From Flavobacterium psychrophilum (GTDB lineage Bacteria; Bacteroidota; Bacteroidia; Flavobacteriales; Flavobacteriaceae), in assembly GCA_003243255.1 (NCBI GenBank), contig QFQM01000070.1:1-22272 (forward strand): a stretch of DNA of 22,272 bases. Reading direction: 5' to 3'. The notes under the pieces were generated by a model, which made no database searches, was not told the origin of the DNA, and saw nothing but the letters and a program-made list of their open reading frames with translations. Position 1 is the first letter of the stretch. Every line of letters starts with the position of its first letter. Made by a program: the position numbers and the translations under genes. Shown here piece after piece: positions 1 to 7,662 of this stretch.

Positions 1-1706
1 GTACAGGTATCAGGAGCTGTACCTGATACTGCATATACATAAACAGTTTGTGAAGTTGTCAATGGAACAGCAGGATTAAGCTGGGTACCTGTTCCGCCCG
101 GACCTGTATAATAATTACCTACAGTAGCCGGTGTAAGCGTGTAAGAATCACATCCAAAAGCATCAGCATAAGTACCAACTACAGGTTGTGGATCCACAAC
201 TAAAGAAAGTGCCTCAACATCAAAAGCAGGTGGCCCTATTACAACTGAAGGATCATCACATCTTACCCAAACTGTTTCTGTTGAACCTGAATAGGTAGTT
301 GGGTTAGTTATAGGATTTGTAGCAGCATTGGCATTTGCCTGAGTGTTATAAAAACTATACACATAAGATGCAGGTACCGGATTTGCAACCGTCATCTCAT
401 CAGTATATGATGTAAGGTCAAATATAACTTCCCCATCATAAGGAGCCGGTTCACAAGCATGAACTGCATAAGGCTGCAACTCAACACTACAGTCGTCGAT
501 TACTAGCTGAAAAGTCCTAACAACATAACAAGGATTAGAAAACCCTACTGCTTTAGCGTAAATAATCTGACCGTTGTAACCTGTATAATTATTTGAAGAA
601 GGAATCATAGGATCTCCATTATCAATCTCTGCCATAGACTGATAATATTCTATATCATACTCACTGGGGTCAGCAAGCGGTTCTTTCATTATAGGATCAT
701 TTAACTGAAGATTAAAGACAGCTGTTTGAGTGGGATCGCCACATTCATGAAGATCTTCAGGATCGGCAACCTCAACATCGGGTATTGTCGCTGTAAATTC
801 TCCTCGTACAAAAGACTGGCCACAACCATCTGTAACTGTAAGCGTGTAAGTTGTTGTTGCTGTAGGCGTAAAAACAGGATTAGGAATAAGCGGGTTGCTT
901 ACACCAGTAGCCGGTGTCCATAAATATCCTGTAGCACCTTGTATTGTACCATCGATATTACTTATCGACTCTCCTTCACACACAGTCTGATCCTGTAAAC
1001 TTGAAGGCAGGAATGATAAATATTTAAAACAAACAGACTGCTGATTTGAAGATCCTCCTGTTGATCCGGTAAAACCAAAATATACAGTAGGCTGACCTCC
1101 AAAAATAGAAATGATTATCTGGTTATCATAACTAACTCTTTCAACACAATCGAAGTATACCTTTAAAATATGTGTATTTGCTCTCCAGGTAATTTTCACT
1201 TCATGCTGTTGGTTATCTTTTATGTTTGTAGAAGTAGATGAAGCCTGAACCGGTGGAACAAGGTTGTGATTAACCTGGCCGGCACTTTCTACACCTATAT
1301 GGTCATAAGAAGGATCACCCTGATTGGTATTTGTAAAGGTATCAAACTCAATTGCCATAGAATTACCAGTAATGTTCTGATAACCTAATCCTTCTCCAAG
1401 ATTACCTATTACTGCCGTAGGAGTTGATTTTAAAACAAAAGCTATACCGTCAGCTCCATTTGGATTAGCACCAAAAAAAGCATCAAAAACTATATCAAAA
1501 TCCTGAGAAAGGTCTATAGGATTGTTATACCATGCTGCACCGGAGTTATTACCAGTATTAGTTGTAATGGTATAGCAATTGCCTCCTGTAGATGTCGCAC
1601 TACCAATATAAGTAGGCGTAAGCTGGGCAAACCCTGATACAGAGAAAATTAAAAAAACTCCTAATAGAAAAATTCGGAATCCTAAATTCGTTTTATGAAA
1701 TATCAT
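1..1706 (-). CDS. Secreted L-type-lectin-like repeat protein (5' part; runs off left edge)
   Basis: The frame is open from an ATG at 1706 to the left edge (568 codons), so the C-terminus is missing. Residues 1-28 form a Sec signal peptide ending in SGFAQ. Residues about 30-225 read like a bacterial legume/L-type lectin domain: the segment ADGIAFVL, then AIEFDTF followed by an HIGV stretch, then a beta-rich stretch ending in CFKYLSFL. After that come Ig/PKD-like beta repeats rich in Thr, Pro and Cys (for example YLWTPATGVSNP and YTLTVTDGCG) and units resembling YYTGPGGTGTQL followed by QTVYVYA. In Flavobacteria this layout is usual for large surface proteins exported by the type IX system with a type B C-terminal sorting domain; that domain would lie outside the window, so T9SS export is inferred. 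A carbohydrate-binding adhesin role is likely. No convincing TAnnTTTG promoter was seen just upstream. Confidence 0.87.
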   Translation of the reverse strand, partial: MIFHKTNLGFRIFLLGVFLIFSVSGFAQLTPTYIGSATSTGGNCYTITTNTGNNSGAAWYNNPIDLSQDFDIVFDAFFGANPNGADGIAFVLKSTPTAVIGNLGEGLGYQNITGNSMAIEFDTFTNTNQGDPSYDHIGVESAGQVNHNLVPPVQASSTSTNIKDNQQHEVKITWRANTHILKVYFDCVERVSYDNQIIISIFGGQPTVYFGFTGSTGGSSNQQSVCFKYLSFLPSSLQDQTVCEGESISNIDGTIQGATGYLWTPATGVSNPLIPNPVFTPTATTTYTLTVTDGCGQSFVRGEFTATIPDVEVADPEDLHECGDPTQTAVFNLQLNDPIMKEPLADPSEYDIEYYQSMAEIDNGDPMIPSSNNYTGYNGQIIYAKAVGFSNPCYVVRTFQLVIDDCSVELQPYAVHACEPAPYDGEVIFDLTSYTDEMTVANPVPASYVYSFYNTQANANAATNPITNPTTYSGSTETVWVRCDDPSVVIGPPAFDVEALSLVVDPQPVVGTYADAFGCDSYTLTPATVGNYYTGPGGTGTQLNPAVPLTTSQTVYVYAVSGTAPDTC

Positions 1707-1790
1707 AATTAATAAACTTTAAATAATACTTAAAAAGCAGATAATGTTATTTTAAATTTGATTTAAAATAGTTGGGTAAAGAATTTAGAA

Positions 1791-1817
1791 GTTTACTCCG
1801 GACCGGAATTTGTAAAC
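1791..1817. promoter_or_regulatory. GC-rich nested dyad upstream of the lectin-like gene
   Basis: The palindrome TCCGGACCGGA (1797-1807) is flanked by inverted arms GTTTAC (1791-1796) and GTAAAC (1812-1817). It stands out in otherwise very AT-rich DNA, about 85-115 nt upstream of the lectin-like start. It may be an operator or an RNA hairpin; no regulator is identifiable. Confidence 0.3.
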
Positions 1818-2141
1818 AGGGATAATTAAAGGTACTCATGTTTAATATAATAGGTAATTAGGTTTTAAAAAGAATGTCAAATCTAAGCTTTTTCATTAAC
1901 TTTTTATTTGTAAAAAATTAACTTTAAAAAAAATCACTTAAAACATGTTTTTTGTTTAAAATACAACAGTTATCGAACTAAAAATCTGTCAATATTAAAA
2001 CAATTTAACCTTAAAAGACCCTACCATAAAATATTCTTACATTTACTAAAACAAAGGATTTGACTTAAATTTAAGATTAATTCTACATAATTTAAACCGA
2101 TACAAAAACTAAAAGGGTTTTATAATTATGTTATAAACCGA

Positions 2142-2169
2142 AAAAGCATTTGCGATTGCAAATGCTTTT
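2142..2169. terminator. Orphan terminator-like hairpin in a divergent region
   Basis: A perfect 12-bp stem (2142-2153 with 2158-2169) closes a GATT loop. It has an A-run on the left and a T-run on the right, so it could work as an intrinsic terminator on either strand. No annotated gene reads into it: the genes on both sides point away. It may end an unrecognised short transcript or protect against read-through. Confidence 0.6.
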
Positions 2170-2337
2170 ATATTGGCATAATGCCCGGAACCAGTTTTTT
2201 TATTTTTTACCACATAAATTTAAGTAATTACAAACTTCTTAACACCTCTTTAATAGAATTTAACAAAACATTAAAGACAGTAATCTTGTGTCATAATGAA
2301 GAATTATACACGATATTTGCTTTTTTAATAGCACTCA

Positions 2338-2910
2338 ATGTCTGATAATTATTTAATAGCAAAAGAATATACTGATGTCGTTTTTGGCGATGAGTCCATA
2401 ATGTATAAAGATTTTGAAAGATGTTCTTTTACCAATTGCGATTTCTCTTCAGCCAATTTTACCGGCGTTGCCTTTATTGATTGCACTTTTACAGGTTGTA
2501 ATTTCTATGAAGCCAAGATAAACTACGTAGCTTTTAGGGGAGCTTTGTTTACAGATTGCGATTTTAACGGTGTCAATTTCTCAATGGTAGACCCATTGCT
2601 TTTTGAAATAGAATTTAAAGATTGCCTGTTAGACTATTCAAAATTCTACACCTTAAAAATTAAGGGAACAACCTTCACAAACTGCAGCCTTATAGCCGTA
2701 GATTTTATGAGTACCGACCTCACAGGAGTTATGTTTGACAATTGCAACCTGCATAAAGCCGTATTTATTGACGCAATTGCTAATAAAGCAGATTTTACAA
2801 CCAGCTACAATTTTTCTATTGATCCTGAACGAAATAAGCTTAAAAAAGCGATGTTCTCTCAGGCGGGACTAAAAGGACTGTTAGATAAATATGATATTAT
2901 CGTAAAATAA
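2338..2910 (+). CDS. Pentapeptide-repeat protein (Qnr/McbG-like fold)
   Basis: The 190-residue protein is built of tandem pentapeptides with the A(D/N)LXX-type pattern, for example CSFTNCDFSSANFTGVAF, CTFTGCNFYEAKI, ALFTDCDFNGVNF and TTFTNCSLIAVDF, spanning about residues 27-155. Central Phe/Leu and Cys/Ala residues recur every five positions, which predicts a right-handed quadrilateral beta helix. A loop-like break at about 83-92 (SMVDPLLFEI) and a short helical C-terminus (KLKKAMFSQAGLKGLLDKYDI) match the shape of small Qnr-like proteins. Some such proteins bind DNA gyrase as DNA mimics; many have no known role, so gyrase protection here is only a possibility. There is no signal peptide, so it is probably cytoplasmic. 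It appears monocistronic, with a terminator directly after the stop. Confidence 0.93.
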   Translation: MSDNYLIAKEYTDVVFGDESIMYKDFERCSFTNCDFSSANFTGVAFIDCTFTGCNFYEAKINYVAFRGALFTDCDFNGVNFSMVDPLLFEIEFKDCLLDYSKFYTLKIKGTTFTNCSLIAVDFMSTDLTGVMFDNCNLHKAVFIDAIANKADFTTSYNFSIDPERNKLKKAMFSQAGLKGLLDKYDIIVK

Positions 2911-2931
2911 AAAGCCTATTCATTAGGCTTT
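2911..2931 (+). terminator. Terminator of the pentapeptide-repeat gene
   Basis: The hairpin AAAGCCTA / TAGGCTTT (8 bp, 5-nt loop) begins immediately after the TAA stop. The right arm supplies only a short T-run, so it is modest in strength. Confidence 0.65.
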
Positions 2932-2946
2932 ACCAAATATGCGATG

Positions 2947-2954
2947 TACATTTG
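2947..2954 (+). promoter_or_regulatory. -7 promoter element (TACATTTG) of the candidate sRNA
   Basis: TACATTTG is an exact match to the Bacteroidetes -7 consensus TAnnTTTG. It lies about 6 nt before a structured element that ends in an intrinsic terminator. The -33 partner is weak: only TTT at 2929-2931, inside the preceding terminator arm. No open reading frame follows. Confidence 0.5.
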
Positions 2955-2959
2955 CAGCT

Positions 2960-3030
2960 CACTATTAACCATGTTACAAAGGTTGATAGTTTAAAGACCC
3001 AGGGGCTTCCACCCACGGGTCTTTTTTATT
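2960..3030 (+). ncRNA. Candidate small RNA, two hairpins, about 70 nt
   Basis: Hairpin 1 is a 10-bp stem (2961-2970 with 2981-2990, one G-U pair) around a 10-nt loop. Hairpin 2 pairs 2993-3000 with 3017-3024 and has an inner GGG/CCC helix (3002-3004 with 3012-3014); a run of six T follows from 3022. A consensus -7 element sits just upstream, so the predicted transcript would begin at the first stem and end at the T-run. It lies between convergent protein genes, and the pentapeptide gene already has its own terminator. I do not recognise an Rfam family. The alternative is simply a strong second terminator for the upstream gene. Confidence 0.5.
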
Positions 3031-3041
3031 TTAGGATACTA

Positions 3042-3485
3042 CTATTGCTTATAAGCATTCATCACTATCACCTCGTAGGCATCTTTAGCTAATAGTAACT
3101 GTACCACAGAACCATCATTTGCCTTCCACGCCACATTGATCTTAGACTTTCCTTTCTGGATAGAATTATGCAACGTTTCCGGATTTCTGTTATTGTTATT
3201 ATTGGTTACATCCTTACCCTCGATGCTATTGTACATATCAGGTTCTTCAAAATTCATATCATTCTCTACAAGCATGCGCTGTACAAAAGTTGTGGCATCA
3301 CTAACACCATTTGGTGTTTTTGAAAACACCATTACAGCGTCCATACTACCCTTTTTCAGCCATTGCCCTGTTACCTGCTCTGAAGGATTGTAATTACCTT
3401 TTACATCCAAAGCAGTTGCGCCAAAGGTCTGCGCTTTGCAAAATATACCAGCAAATAAAAGAACAGCTACATAAATAATCTTCAT
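3042..3485 (-). CDS. Small secreted protein of unknown function
   Basis: This 147-residue protein begins with a hydrophobic signal peptide (about residues 1-19, ending CKAQ). Cys16 is not in a proper lipobox because Phe precedes it, so a soluble periplasmic or secreted protein is more likely than a lipoprotein. The mature part is polar, includes an Asn run (NNNNNRN, about residues 95-101), and ends in a beta-like stretch (SVVQLLLAKDAYEVIVMNAY). There is no type IX sorting domain. I do not recognise the family. Its nearest upstream neighbour on the same strand, glyA, has its own terminator between them, so it is probably transcribed alone. Confidence 0.75.
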   Translation of the reverse strand: MKIIYVAVLLFAGIFCKAQTFGATALDVKGNYNPSEQVTGQWLKKGSMDAVMVFSKTPNGVSDATTFVQRMLVENDMNFEEPDMYNSIEGKDVTNNNNNRNPETLHNSIQKGKSKINVAWKANDGSVVQLLLAKDAYEVIVMNAYKQ

Positions 3486-3559
3486 AACTAAATGGTTTTA
3501 AGTTGTATCCTAAAATTAGGAAAACCATTTTCCTGTTAAAAGTATTTTAACAAAACAAA

Positions 3560-3589
3560 AAATCCCGTTCGCTGTAGCGAACGGGATTT
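3560..3589 (-). terminator. Terminator of glyA
   Basis: A perfect 13-bp GC-containing stem (3560-3572 with 3577-3589) has a 4-nt loop. Read on the minus strand it is followed by a long T-rich tract and lies about 20 nt past the glyA stop. Confidence 0.85.
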
Positions 3590-3609
3590 CATATATCTGA
3601 AAATGAATA

Positions 3610-4884
3610 TTAGAATACGAAAATTGGTCTTTCGCTCATCATTTCGTTAACCTCATCAGCAACCTGCTCAAGAACTTCTTCATTAGTATGGTCTGAAATA
3701 ACTCTGTCAATCATATCAACAATAGTTTCCATATCAGCCTCAACAAGGCCACGCGTTGTGATTGCAGCAGTACCCACACGGATACCTGAAGTTACAAACG
3801 GAGATTTGTCATCAAAAGGAACCATGTTCTTGTTTACAGTGATTTCAGCTTTTACAAGCGCATTTTCAGCCTCTTTACCTGAAATATTCTTATTTCTAAG
3901 GTCTATAAGCATCATGTGGTTATCTGTACCTCCTGAAATGATATCATAACCACGCTTAACGAATGCAGCAGCCATAGCCTGTGCATTTTTACGGATCTGC
4001 ATAGCATATGTAAAGAACTCATCGGATAAAGCCTCACCAAAAGCAACAGCTTTAGCAGCAATAATGTGCTCTAACGGCCCTCCCTGGTTACCCGGGAATA
4101 CAGCAAGATCAACAAGTGAAGACATCATTCTTATTTCTCCTTTAGGAGTTGTAAGTCCGAATGGGTTTTCGAAATCTTTCCCCATAAGGATAAGACCACC
4201 TCTTGGCCCACGAAGGGTTTTGTGCGTAGTTGTAGTTACAACGTGGCAGTGAGGAATTGGGTCATTCATAAGGCCTTTAGCAATAAGGCCAGCAGGGTGA
4301 GATATATCTGCAAAAAGGAAAGCACCAACGCTGTCAGCAATTTTTCTGAAACGCTCAAAATCCATATCACGCGAATAAGCCGAAGCTCCTGCGATGATAA
4401 GTTTTGGCTGCTCTTTAGTAGCTATTTCCTGGATTTTATCATAATCTAAACGACCTGTTTCTTTTTCTACACCATAAAATACCGGTACATAAAGCCTTCC
4501 TGAAAAGTTTACAGGAGAACCGTGAGTAAGGTGTCCTCCGTGAGAAAGATCGAAACCTAAAATTTTATCACCCGGCTTAAGGAAAGCATGAAAAACAGAA
4601 GCATTAGCCTGAGAGCCTGAGTGAGGCTGCACGTTAGCATACTCAGCACCGAAAAGTGCCTTAGCCCTGTCAATGGCAATTTGCTCAATTTCGTCAACTA
4701 CTTCGCAGCCTCCGTAATATCTTCTACCGGGATATCCCTCGGCATATTTGTTAGTCAGCACAGAACCTGCAGCCTCCATAACCTGGTCGCTTACAAAGTT
4801 TTCTGATGCGATAAGTTCCAAACCGTTTATTTGCCTTTCTTGTTCATCAAGGATAAGGTCGAAAATTTGTTCGTCGCGTTGCAT
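3610..4884 (-). CDS. glyA: Serine hydroxymethyltransferase
   Basis: The 424-residue product is a full-length fold-type I PLP enzyme that interconverts serine plus tetrahydrofolate with glycine plus 5,10-methylene-tetrahydrofolate in the cytoplasm. It is the main source of one-carbon units. Family hallmarks are present: LIASENF (24-30), [15 protein letters not shown] (45-59), HSGSQAN (88-94), DISHPAGL (193-200) and the PLP-binding stretch [14 protein letters not shown], with Lys222 as the Schiff-base lysine. The length is normal for bacterial SHMT. The ATG at 4884 gives the usual N-terminus (RDEQIFDLI). It is transcribed away from the fumarylacetoacetase gene through a 108-bp divergent region that has a -7 element for each direction. 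Confidence 0.98.
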   Translation of the reverse strand: MQRDEQIFDLILDEQERQINGLELIASENFVSDQVMEAAGSVLTNKYAEGYPGRRYYGGCEVVDEIEQIAIDRAKALFGAEYANVQPHSGSQANASVFHAFLKPGDKILGFDLSHGGHLTHGSPVNFSGRLYVPVFYGVEKETGRLDYDKIQEIATKEQPKLIIAGASAYSRDMDFERFRKIADSVGAFLFADISHPAGLIAKGLMNDPIPHCHVVTTTTHKTLRGPRGGLILMGKDFENPFGLTTPKGEIRMMSSLVDLAVFPGNQGGPLEHIIAAKAVAFGEALSDEFFTYAMQIRKNAQAMAAAFVKRGYDIISGGTDNHMMLIDLRNKNISGKEAENALVKAEITVNKNMVPFDDKSPFVTSGIRVGTAAITTRGLVEADMETIVDMIDRVISDHTNEEVLEQVADEVNEMMSERPIFVF

Positions 4885-4910
4885 TGTATATTTTTTCGTT
4901 AATTTGCCGT

Positions 4911-4918
4911 CAAAAATA
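4911..4918 (-). promoter_or_regulatory. -7 promoter element for glyA
   Basis: On the minus strand the sequence reads TATTTTTG, an exact TAnnTTTG match, about 27 nt before the glyA ATG. No good -33 TTTG was found at the expected spacing, so support is moderate. Confidence 0.5.
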
Positions 4919-4927
4919 CGAAAAACG

Positions 4928-4958
4928 TTTGGTATAAAGAATGGTCAAAGTATATTTG
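4928..4958 (+). promoter_or_regulatory. Consensus Bacteroidetes promoter for the fumarylacetoacetase gene
   Basis: TTTG (4928-4931), a 19-nt spacer and TATATTTG (4951-4958) match the -33/-7 consensus fully. Transcription would begin near 4965, giving a leader of about 28 nt. Confidence 0.75.
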
Positions 4959-4992
4959 ACCTCTCATACAAACAAAAAAAATATAACGAAAT

Positions 4993-6279
4993 ATGCCGCT
5001 AACAGCAAACGACCCTTCCAGAAAATCCTGGCTTAACGTTCCAAAAGACAGCGATTTCCCAATACAAAACATCCCTTTTGGTGTTTTTATCACTAAAGAA
5101 GATGTTGTAACTATTGGTACAAGAATAGGTGATTATGCCATTGACCTTGGCGCACTACAGCAATTAAACTACTTTGAAGGCATTGAACTTACCGACGATA
5201 TGTTCATGCAGGATACACTAAATGACTTTATATCTGACGGTAAAAAGACATGGCGACTGGTACGTAACCGCATCGCTGAGCTTTTTGATGTAAAAAATAC
5301 CACGCTTCAAAATAACGAAGAGCATAAAGCTGTTGTTATCTTTAATATACAGGATGTAGAAATGCAACTTCCGGTACTTATTGGAGACTATACCGACTTT
5401 TACTCTAGCCGCGAGCATGCTACTAATGTAGGTATGATGTTCCGTGACCCTGAGAATGCCTTGTTACCAAACTGGCTTCACCTTCCTGTGGGTTACCACG
5501 GTAGATCATCTACTATTATCCCTTCAGGAATTCCGGTACACCGCCCAATGGGACAGACATTACCAAACGGTGAGACACAGCCGGTATTCGGCCCGTCTAA
5601 ACTTGTAGATTTTGAACTTGAAATGGCTTTCATCACTACCGATGCTAATGTAATGGGTGAATCAGTTTCTGTTGAGGAAGCTGAAGAACACATCTTCGGA
5701 TTGGTACTTTTCAATGACTGGAGCGCACGTGACATTCAGAAATGGGAATATGTGCCGCTAGGGCCATTCCTTGCCAAGAACTTCGCATCATCAGTATCTC
5801 CATGGATTGTTACTCTTGATGCCTTAGAGCCATTCCGTGTAGAAGGTCCGTCTCAAAACGAGCCTAAGCCATTAGAATACCTACAGCAGACAGGTGCTCA
5901 TTCATTTGATATTAACCTTCAGGTGGCTATTGAACCGGAAAATGCTGAAGAGACTGTAATATCAAACTCTAACTTTAAGTACATGTACTGGAGTATGGCG
6001 CAACAACTGGCACACCACACTGTAAACGGATGTCGTGTAAACAGTGGCGACCTTATGGGTAGCGGAACTATCTCCGGTCCTACTCCTGACAGCTACGGAT
6101 CGATGCTTGAGTTAAGCTGGGGTGGTAAAAATCCACTAAAAATGAAAGACGGCAGCGAGCGTAAATTCATTAATGACGGTGATACCGTTATTATGAGAGG
6201 TTACTGCCAGAATGATAACGTAAGAATCGGATTTGGCGAAGTAAGCAGTAAGCTTCTCCCTCCTTTCGAAAAGAAATAA
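4993..6279 (+). CDS. fahA: Fumarylacetoacetase
   Basis: The 428-residue enzyme hydrolyses fumarylacetoacetate to fumarate and acetoacetate, the last step of tyrosine/homogentisate breakdown, in the cytoplasm. The N-terminal SDFPIQNIPFGVF segment and the C-terminal FAH fold are both complete. Active-site residues line up with mouse FAH at a constant offset of +9: metal ligands Asp135 (DYTDFYSSREHA), Glu208 and Glu210 (FELEM) and Asp242 (NDWSARD), catalytic His142, and Lys262 (LAKNF). It stands alone here; no homogentisate dioxygenase or other tyrosine-pathway gene is in the window. A consensus promoter precedes it and a hairpin follows it. The symbol follows the eukaryotic and bacterial fah/fahA usage. 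Confidence 0.97.
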   Translation: MPLTANDPSRKSWLNVPKDSDFPIQNIPFGVFITKEDVVTIGTRIGDYAIDLGALQQLNYFEGIELTDDMFMQDTLNDFISDGKKTWRLVRNRIAELFDVKNTTLQNNEEHKAVVIFNIQDVEMQLPVLIGDYTDFYSSREHATNVGMMFRDPENALLPNWLHLPVGYHGRSSTIIPSGIPVHRPMGQTLPNGETQPVFGPSKLVDFELEMAFITTDANVMGESVSVEEAEEHIFGLVLFNDWSARDIQKWEYVPLGPFLAKNFASSVSPWIVTLDALEPFRVEGPSQNEPKPLEYLQQTGAHSFDINLQVAIEPENAEETVISNSNFKYMYWSMAQQLAHHTVNGCRVNSGDLMGSGTISGPTPDSYGSMLELSWGGKNPLKMKDGSERKFINDGDTVIMRGYCQNDNVRIGFGEVSSKLLPPFEKK

Positions 6280-6285
6280 TATCTG

Positions 6286-6312
6286 AACGCTCCGTTTTAG
6301 CGGGGCGTTTTC
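6286..6312 (+). terminator. Terminator of the fumarylacetoacetase gene
   Basis: A 9-bp stem (6286-6294 with 6301-6309, one G-U pair) has the loop TTTTAG and is followed by a T-rich tract. The loop also supplies the -33-like T-run of the next promoter. Confidence 0.8.
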
Positions 6313-6325
6313 TTTTATATATTTG
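6295..6325 (+). promoter_or_regulatory. Promoter for the 6350 orphan gene, nested in the fahA terminator
   Basis: TATATTTG (6318-6325) is an exact -7 match. A TTTT at 6295-6298, inside the terminator loop, sits 19 nt upstream as a weak -33 box. Transcription would start about 20 nt before the ATG at 6350. Confidence 0.55.
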
Positions 6326-6349
6326 ATAATATCAATGTGAACCCCAATA

Positions 6350-6862
6350 ATGTCAAAAGATTTAATAGACCGTATTATATACCTTAATTCAAAAGGTGAA
6401 ACTCAACATTTTCAAAGATTTTATGAATGGTTGAAGAATACAGAAATTATACCTGCAAATGAATTTATGGTTGATGATCAAAAATATTATTGGAAAATAG
6501 TCTCTACGTTAGAATTTAAAGATTTAATTGATGAAGATGACAACGACTGGTTTCTAATTTATTCTGAGGATGAAACCTTTAAGACTATTGGAAAAGTAAG
6601 AATAATATCCGAAACTAACTTTATAGGAATAAGAGACAAATACGGGATAAGCTCACTTTGGATTCTAAAATCTAACATCGAATCAATCAAAATAAATGAA
6701 ATACCAATGATGATTCGATCTCCATATTTTTTTAGTTCATCCTTAAGTCACATAAATTATGACTTTCAGAAACTAATAAAGAGATTAAAAAATCCAAAAA
6801 TTAAACTAACTGAATATATAACATTTCCTAAATCAAAGGACTGGTCGAAACGAATAAGATAA
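6350..6862 (+). CDS. Protein of unknown function, AT-rich orphan
   Basis: This 170-residue cytoplasmic protein has no signal peptide or membrane helix. It is rich in Lys, Ile, Asp and aromatics, with an acidic patch (DLIDEDDNDW, about 58-67) and a basic C-terminus (KRLKNPKIKL, then KDWSKRIR). The pattern suggests an alpha/beta protein, but I recognise no family motif. The coding sequence is visibly more AT-rich than the housekeeping genes beside it, and the gene sits between a terminator and an oppositely oriented pair, so it may be a later insertion. The start at 6350 is supported by a -7 element about 25 nt upstream. It ends 2 nt before the stop of the convergent gene at 6865, with no terminator hairpin between them. 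Confidence 0.7.
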   Translation: MSKDLIDRIIYLNSKGETQHFQRFYEWLKNTEIIPANEFMVDDQKYYWKIVSTLEFKDLIDEDDNDWFLIYSEDETFKTIGKVRIISETNFIGIRDKYGISSLWILKSNIESIKINEIPMMIRSPYFFSSSLSHINYDFQKLIKRLKNPKIKLTEYITFPKSKDWSKRIR

Positions 6863-6864
6863 AC

Positions 6865-7251
6865 TCAATAATTCAAATCAACATCAATAATCTCCCTATG
6901 TGATACATGCTTAAGCACTACCCCATCCTTTACAAAAATTACCTGAGGTGATTCGTGCTTAATACCAAATCGCAATGCTATTGCATCAGACACATCGCGA
7001 TGTGCGATAAGATCTAAAAAGTAAGGTTTGGGAATAGCATCAGCTGAATCATAACGTCTTTCGAAGTTCTTTAATAATGCTCTGCTCTGGTCGCAACGGG
7101 TGCTGTGCTTGAAGATTACTATAGGAACTGTATATGATTCTTTTGTTACTTCTTCAAGCTGTTCTAAAGAAATCAGATCATTCCATTCTGTTGTGGGTTC
7201 CGACTGATAATCGAGATAATAATGCCCGGGAAACTTAGCAATAATCCCCAT
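6865..7251 (-). CDS. YtxJ/BrxC-like bacillithiol-type thioredoxin-fold protein (second copy)
   Basis: This 128-residue protein is a paralogue of the gene just upstream. It shares the layout of an N-terminal W-x-x-L segment, a beta strand PIVIFKHSTRC, a helix, PYFLDLIAHRDVSDAIALRFGI, and ESPQVIFVKDGVVLKHVSHREI. The active-site motif is C53-D-Q-S with Ser at the position of the resolving Cys, so it is a monothiol enzyme. In Bacillus, YtxJ (BrxC) has been linked to bacillithiol-disulfide redox chemistry, and many Bacteroidetes also make bacillithiol; the same role here is inferred. CDQS differs from the CGIS of its partner, hinting at specialisation. Its ATG overlaps the TAA of the upstream gene by one base, so the two are translationally coupled. 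Confidence 0.85.
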   Translation of the reverse strand: MGIIAKFPGHYYLDYQSEPTTEWNDLISLEQLEEVTKESYTVPIVIFKHSTRCDQSRALLKNFERRYDSADAIPKPYFLDLIAHRDVSDAIALRFGIKHESPQVIFVKDGVVLKHVSHREIIDVDLNY

Positions 7252-7649
7252 TAAGCTGTTACTTTCTTTTGTAATTCTTCCGCGTCAATCTCACTGTGTG
7301 AGGTAGTGTAAACAGCCTTACCCTCTTTGATGAGTATTAGTTGTGGTGACTGATGCTCTACACCAAAACGGGTAGCGATTTCATTAGATATCTCCCTGTG
7401 TTGCAGCAGATCTAAAAAATAAGGTTTTGCCTTTTCTGCATCAATAGTATAATGCTCTTCAAAATTCTTCAGCACCATACGGCTGATACCACAACGGGTA
7501 CTATGCTTAAAGATCACCACAGGAACTGCCGCCGACTCTGCTACAATTTCATCCAATTGTTTTAGTTCTGTTAAACCGTTCCAATCTATATTTGATGTTG
7601 GATTATCTTTACTGTTAGAATTACCGAATAATTTATTGAATACGCTCAT
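7251..7649 (-). CDS. ytxJ: YtxJ/BrxC-like bacillithiol-type thioredoxin-fold protein (first copy)
   Basis: The 132-residue product has the YtxJ pattern: W23-N-G-L, PVVIFKHSTRCGIS with the single catalytic Cys53, an LKNFEEHY helix, the PYFLDLLQHREISNEIATRFGV segment, and HQSPQLILIKEGKAVYTTSHSEI with a cis-Pro-type loop. The lack of a second active-site Cys suggests de-bacillithiolation or another monothiol reaction rather than classical thioredoxin activity; this is inferred from the family. There is no signal peptide, so it is cytoplasmic. It leads a two-gene operon with the paralogue downstream and is divergent from clpB across 128 bp containing two related dyads. One dyad is centred only 20 nt before this ATG, which would allow joint stress control. 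Confidence 0.88.
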   Translation of the reverse strand: MSVFNKLFGNSNSKDNPTSNIDWNGLTELKQLDEIVAESAAVPVVIFKHSTRCGISRMVLKNFEEHYTIDAEKAKPYFLDLLQHREISNEIATRFGVEHQSPQLILIKEGKAVYTTSHSEIDAEELQKKVTA

Positions 7650-7662
7650 ATTGACACTTTTA

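Larger units (their letters stand above)
1707..2337. other. 630-bp AT-rich divergent intergenic region
   Basis: This gap lies between two divergent genes. I see no credible coding frame. It holds a GC-rich dyad near 1791-1817, an orphan terminator-like hairpin at 2142-2169 and long A/T runs. Before the pentapeptide gene there is only a weak -7-like match (GATATTTG, 2312-2319) with a TTG at 2286-2288. Confidence 0.6.

Noticed and set aside
726..923. Plus-strand open frame inside the lectin-like gene
   Set aside because: It is antisense to a long, clearly coding minus-strand frame and has no family-like features.
2961..3024. 4.5S SRP RNA or tmRNA fragment in the structured element
   Set aside because: The GGAAGGAAGCAGC-type SRP core and tRNA-like tmRNA ends are absent.
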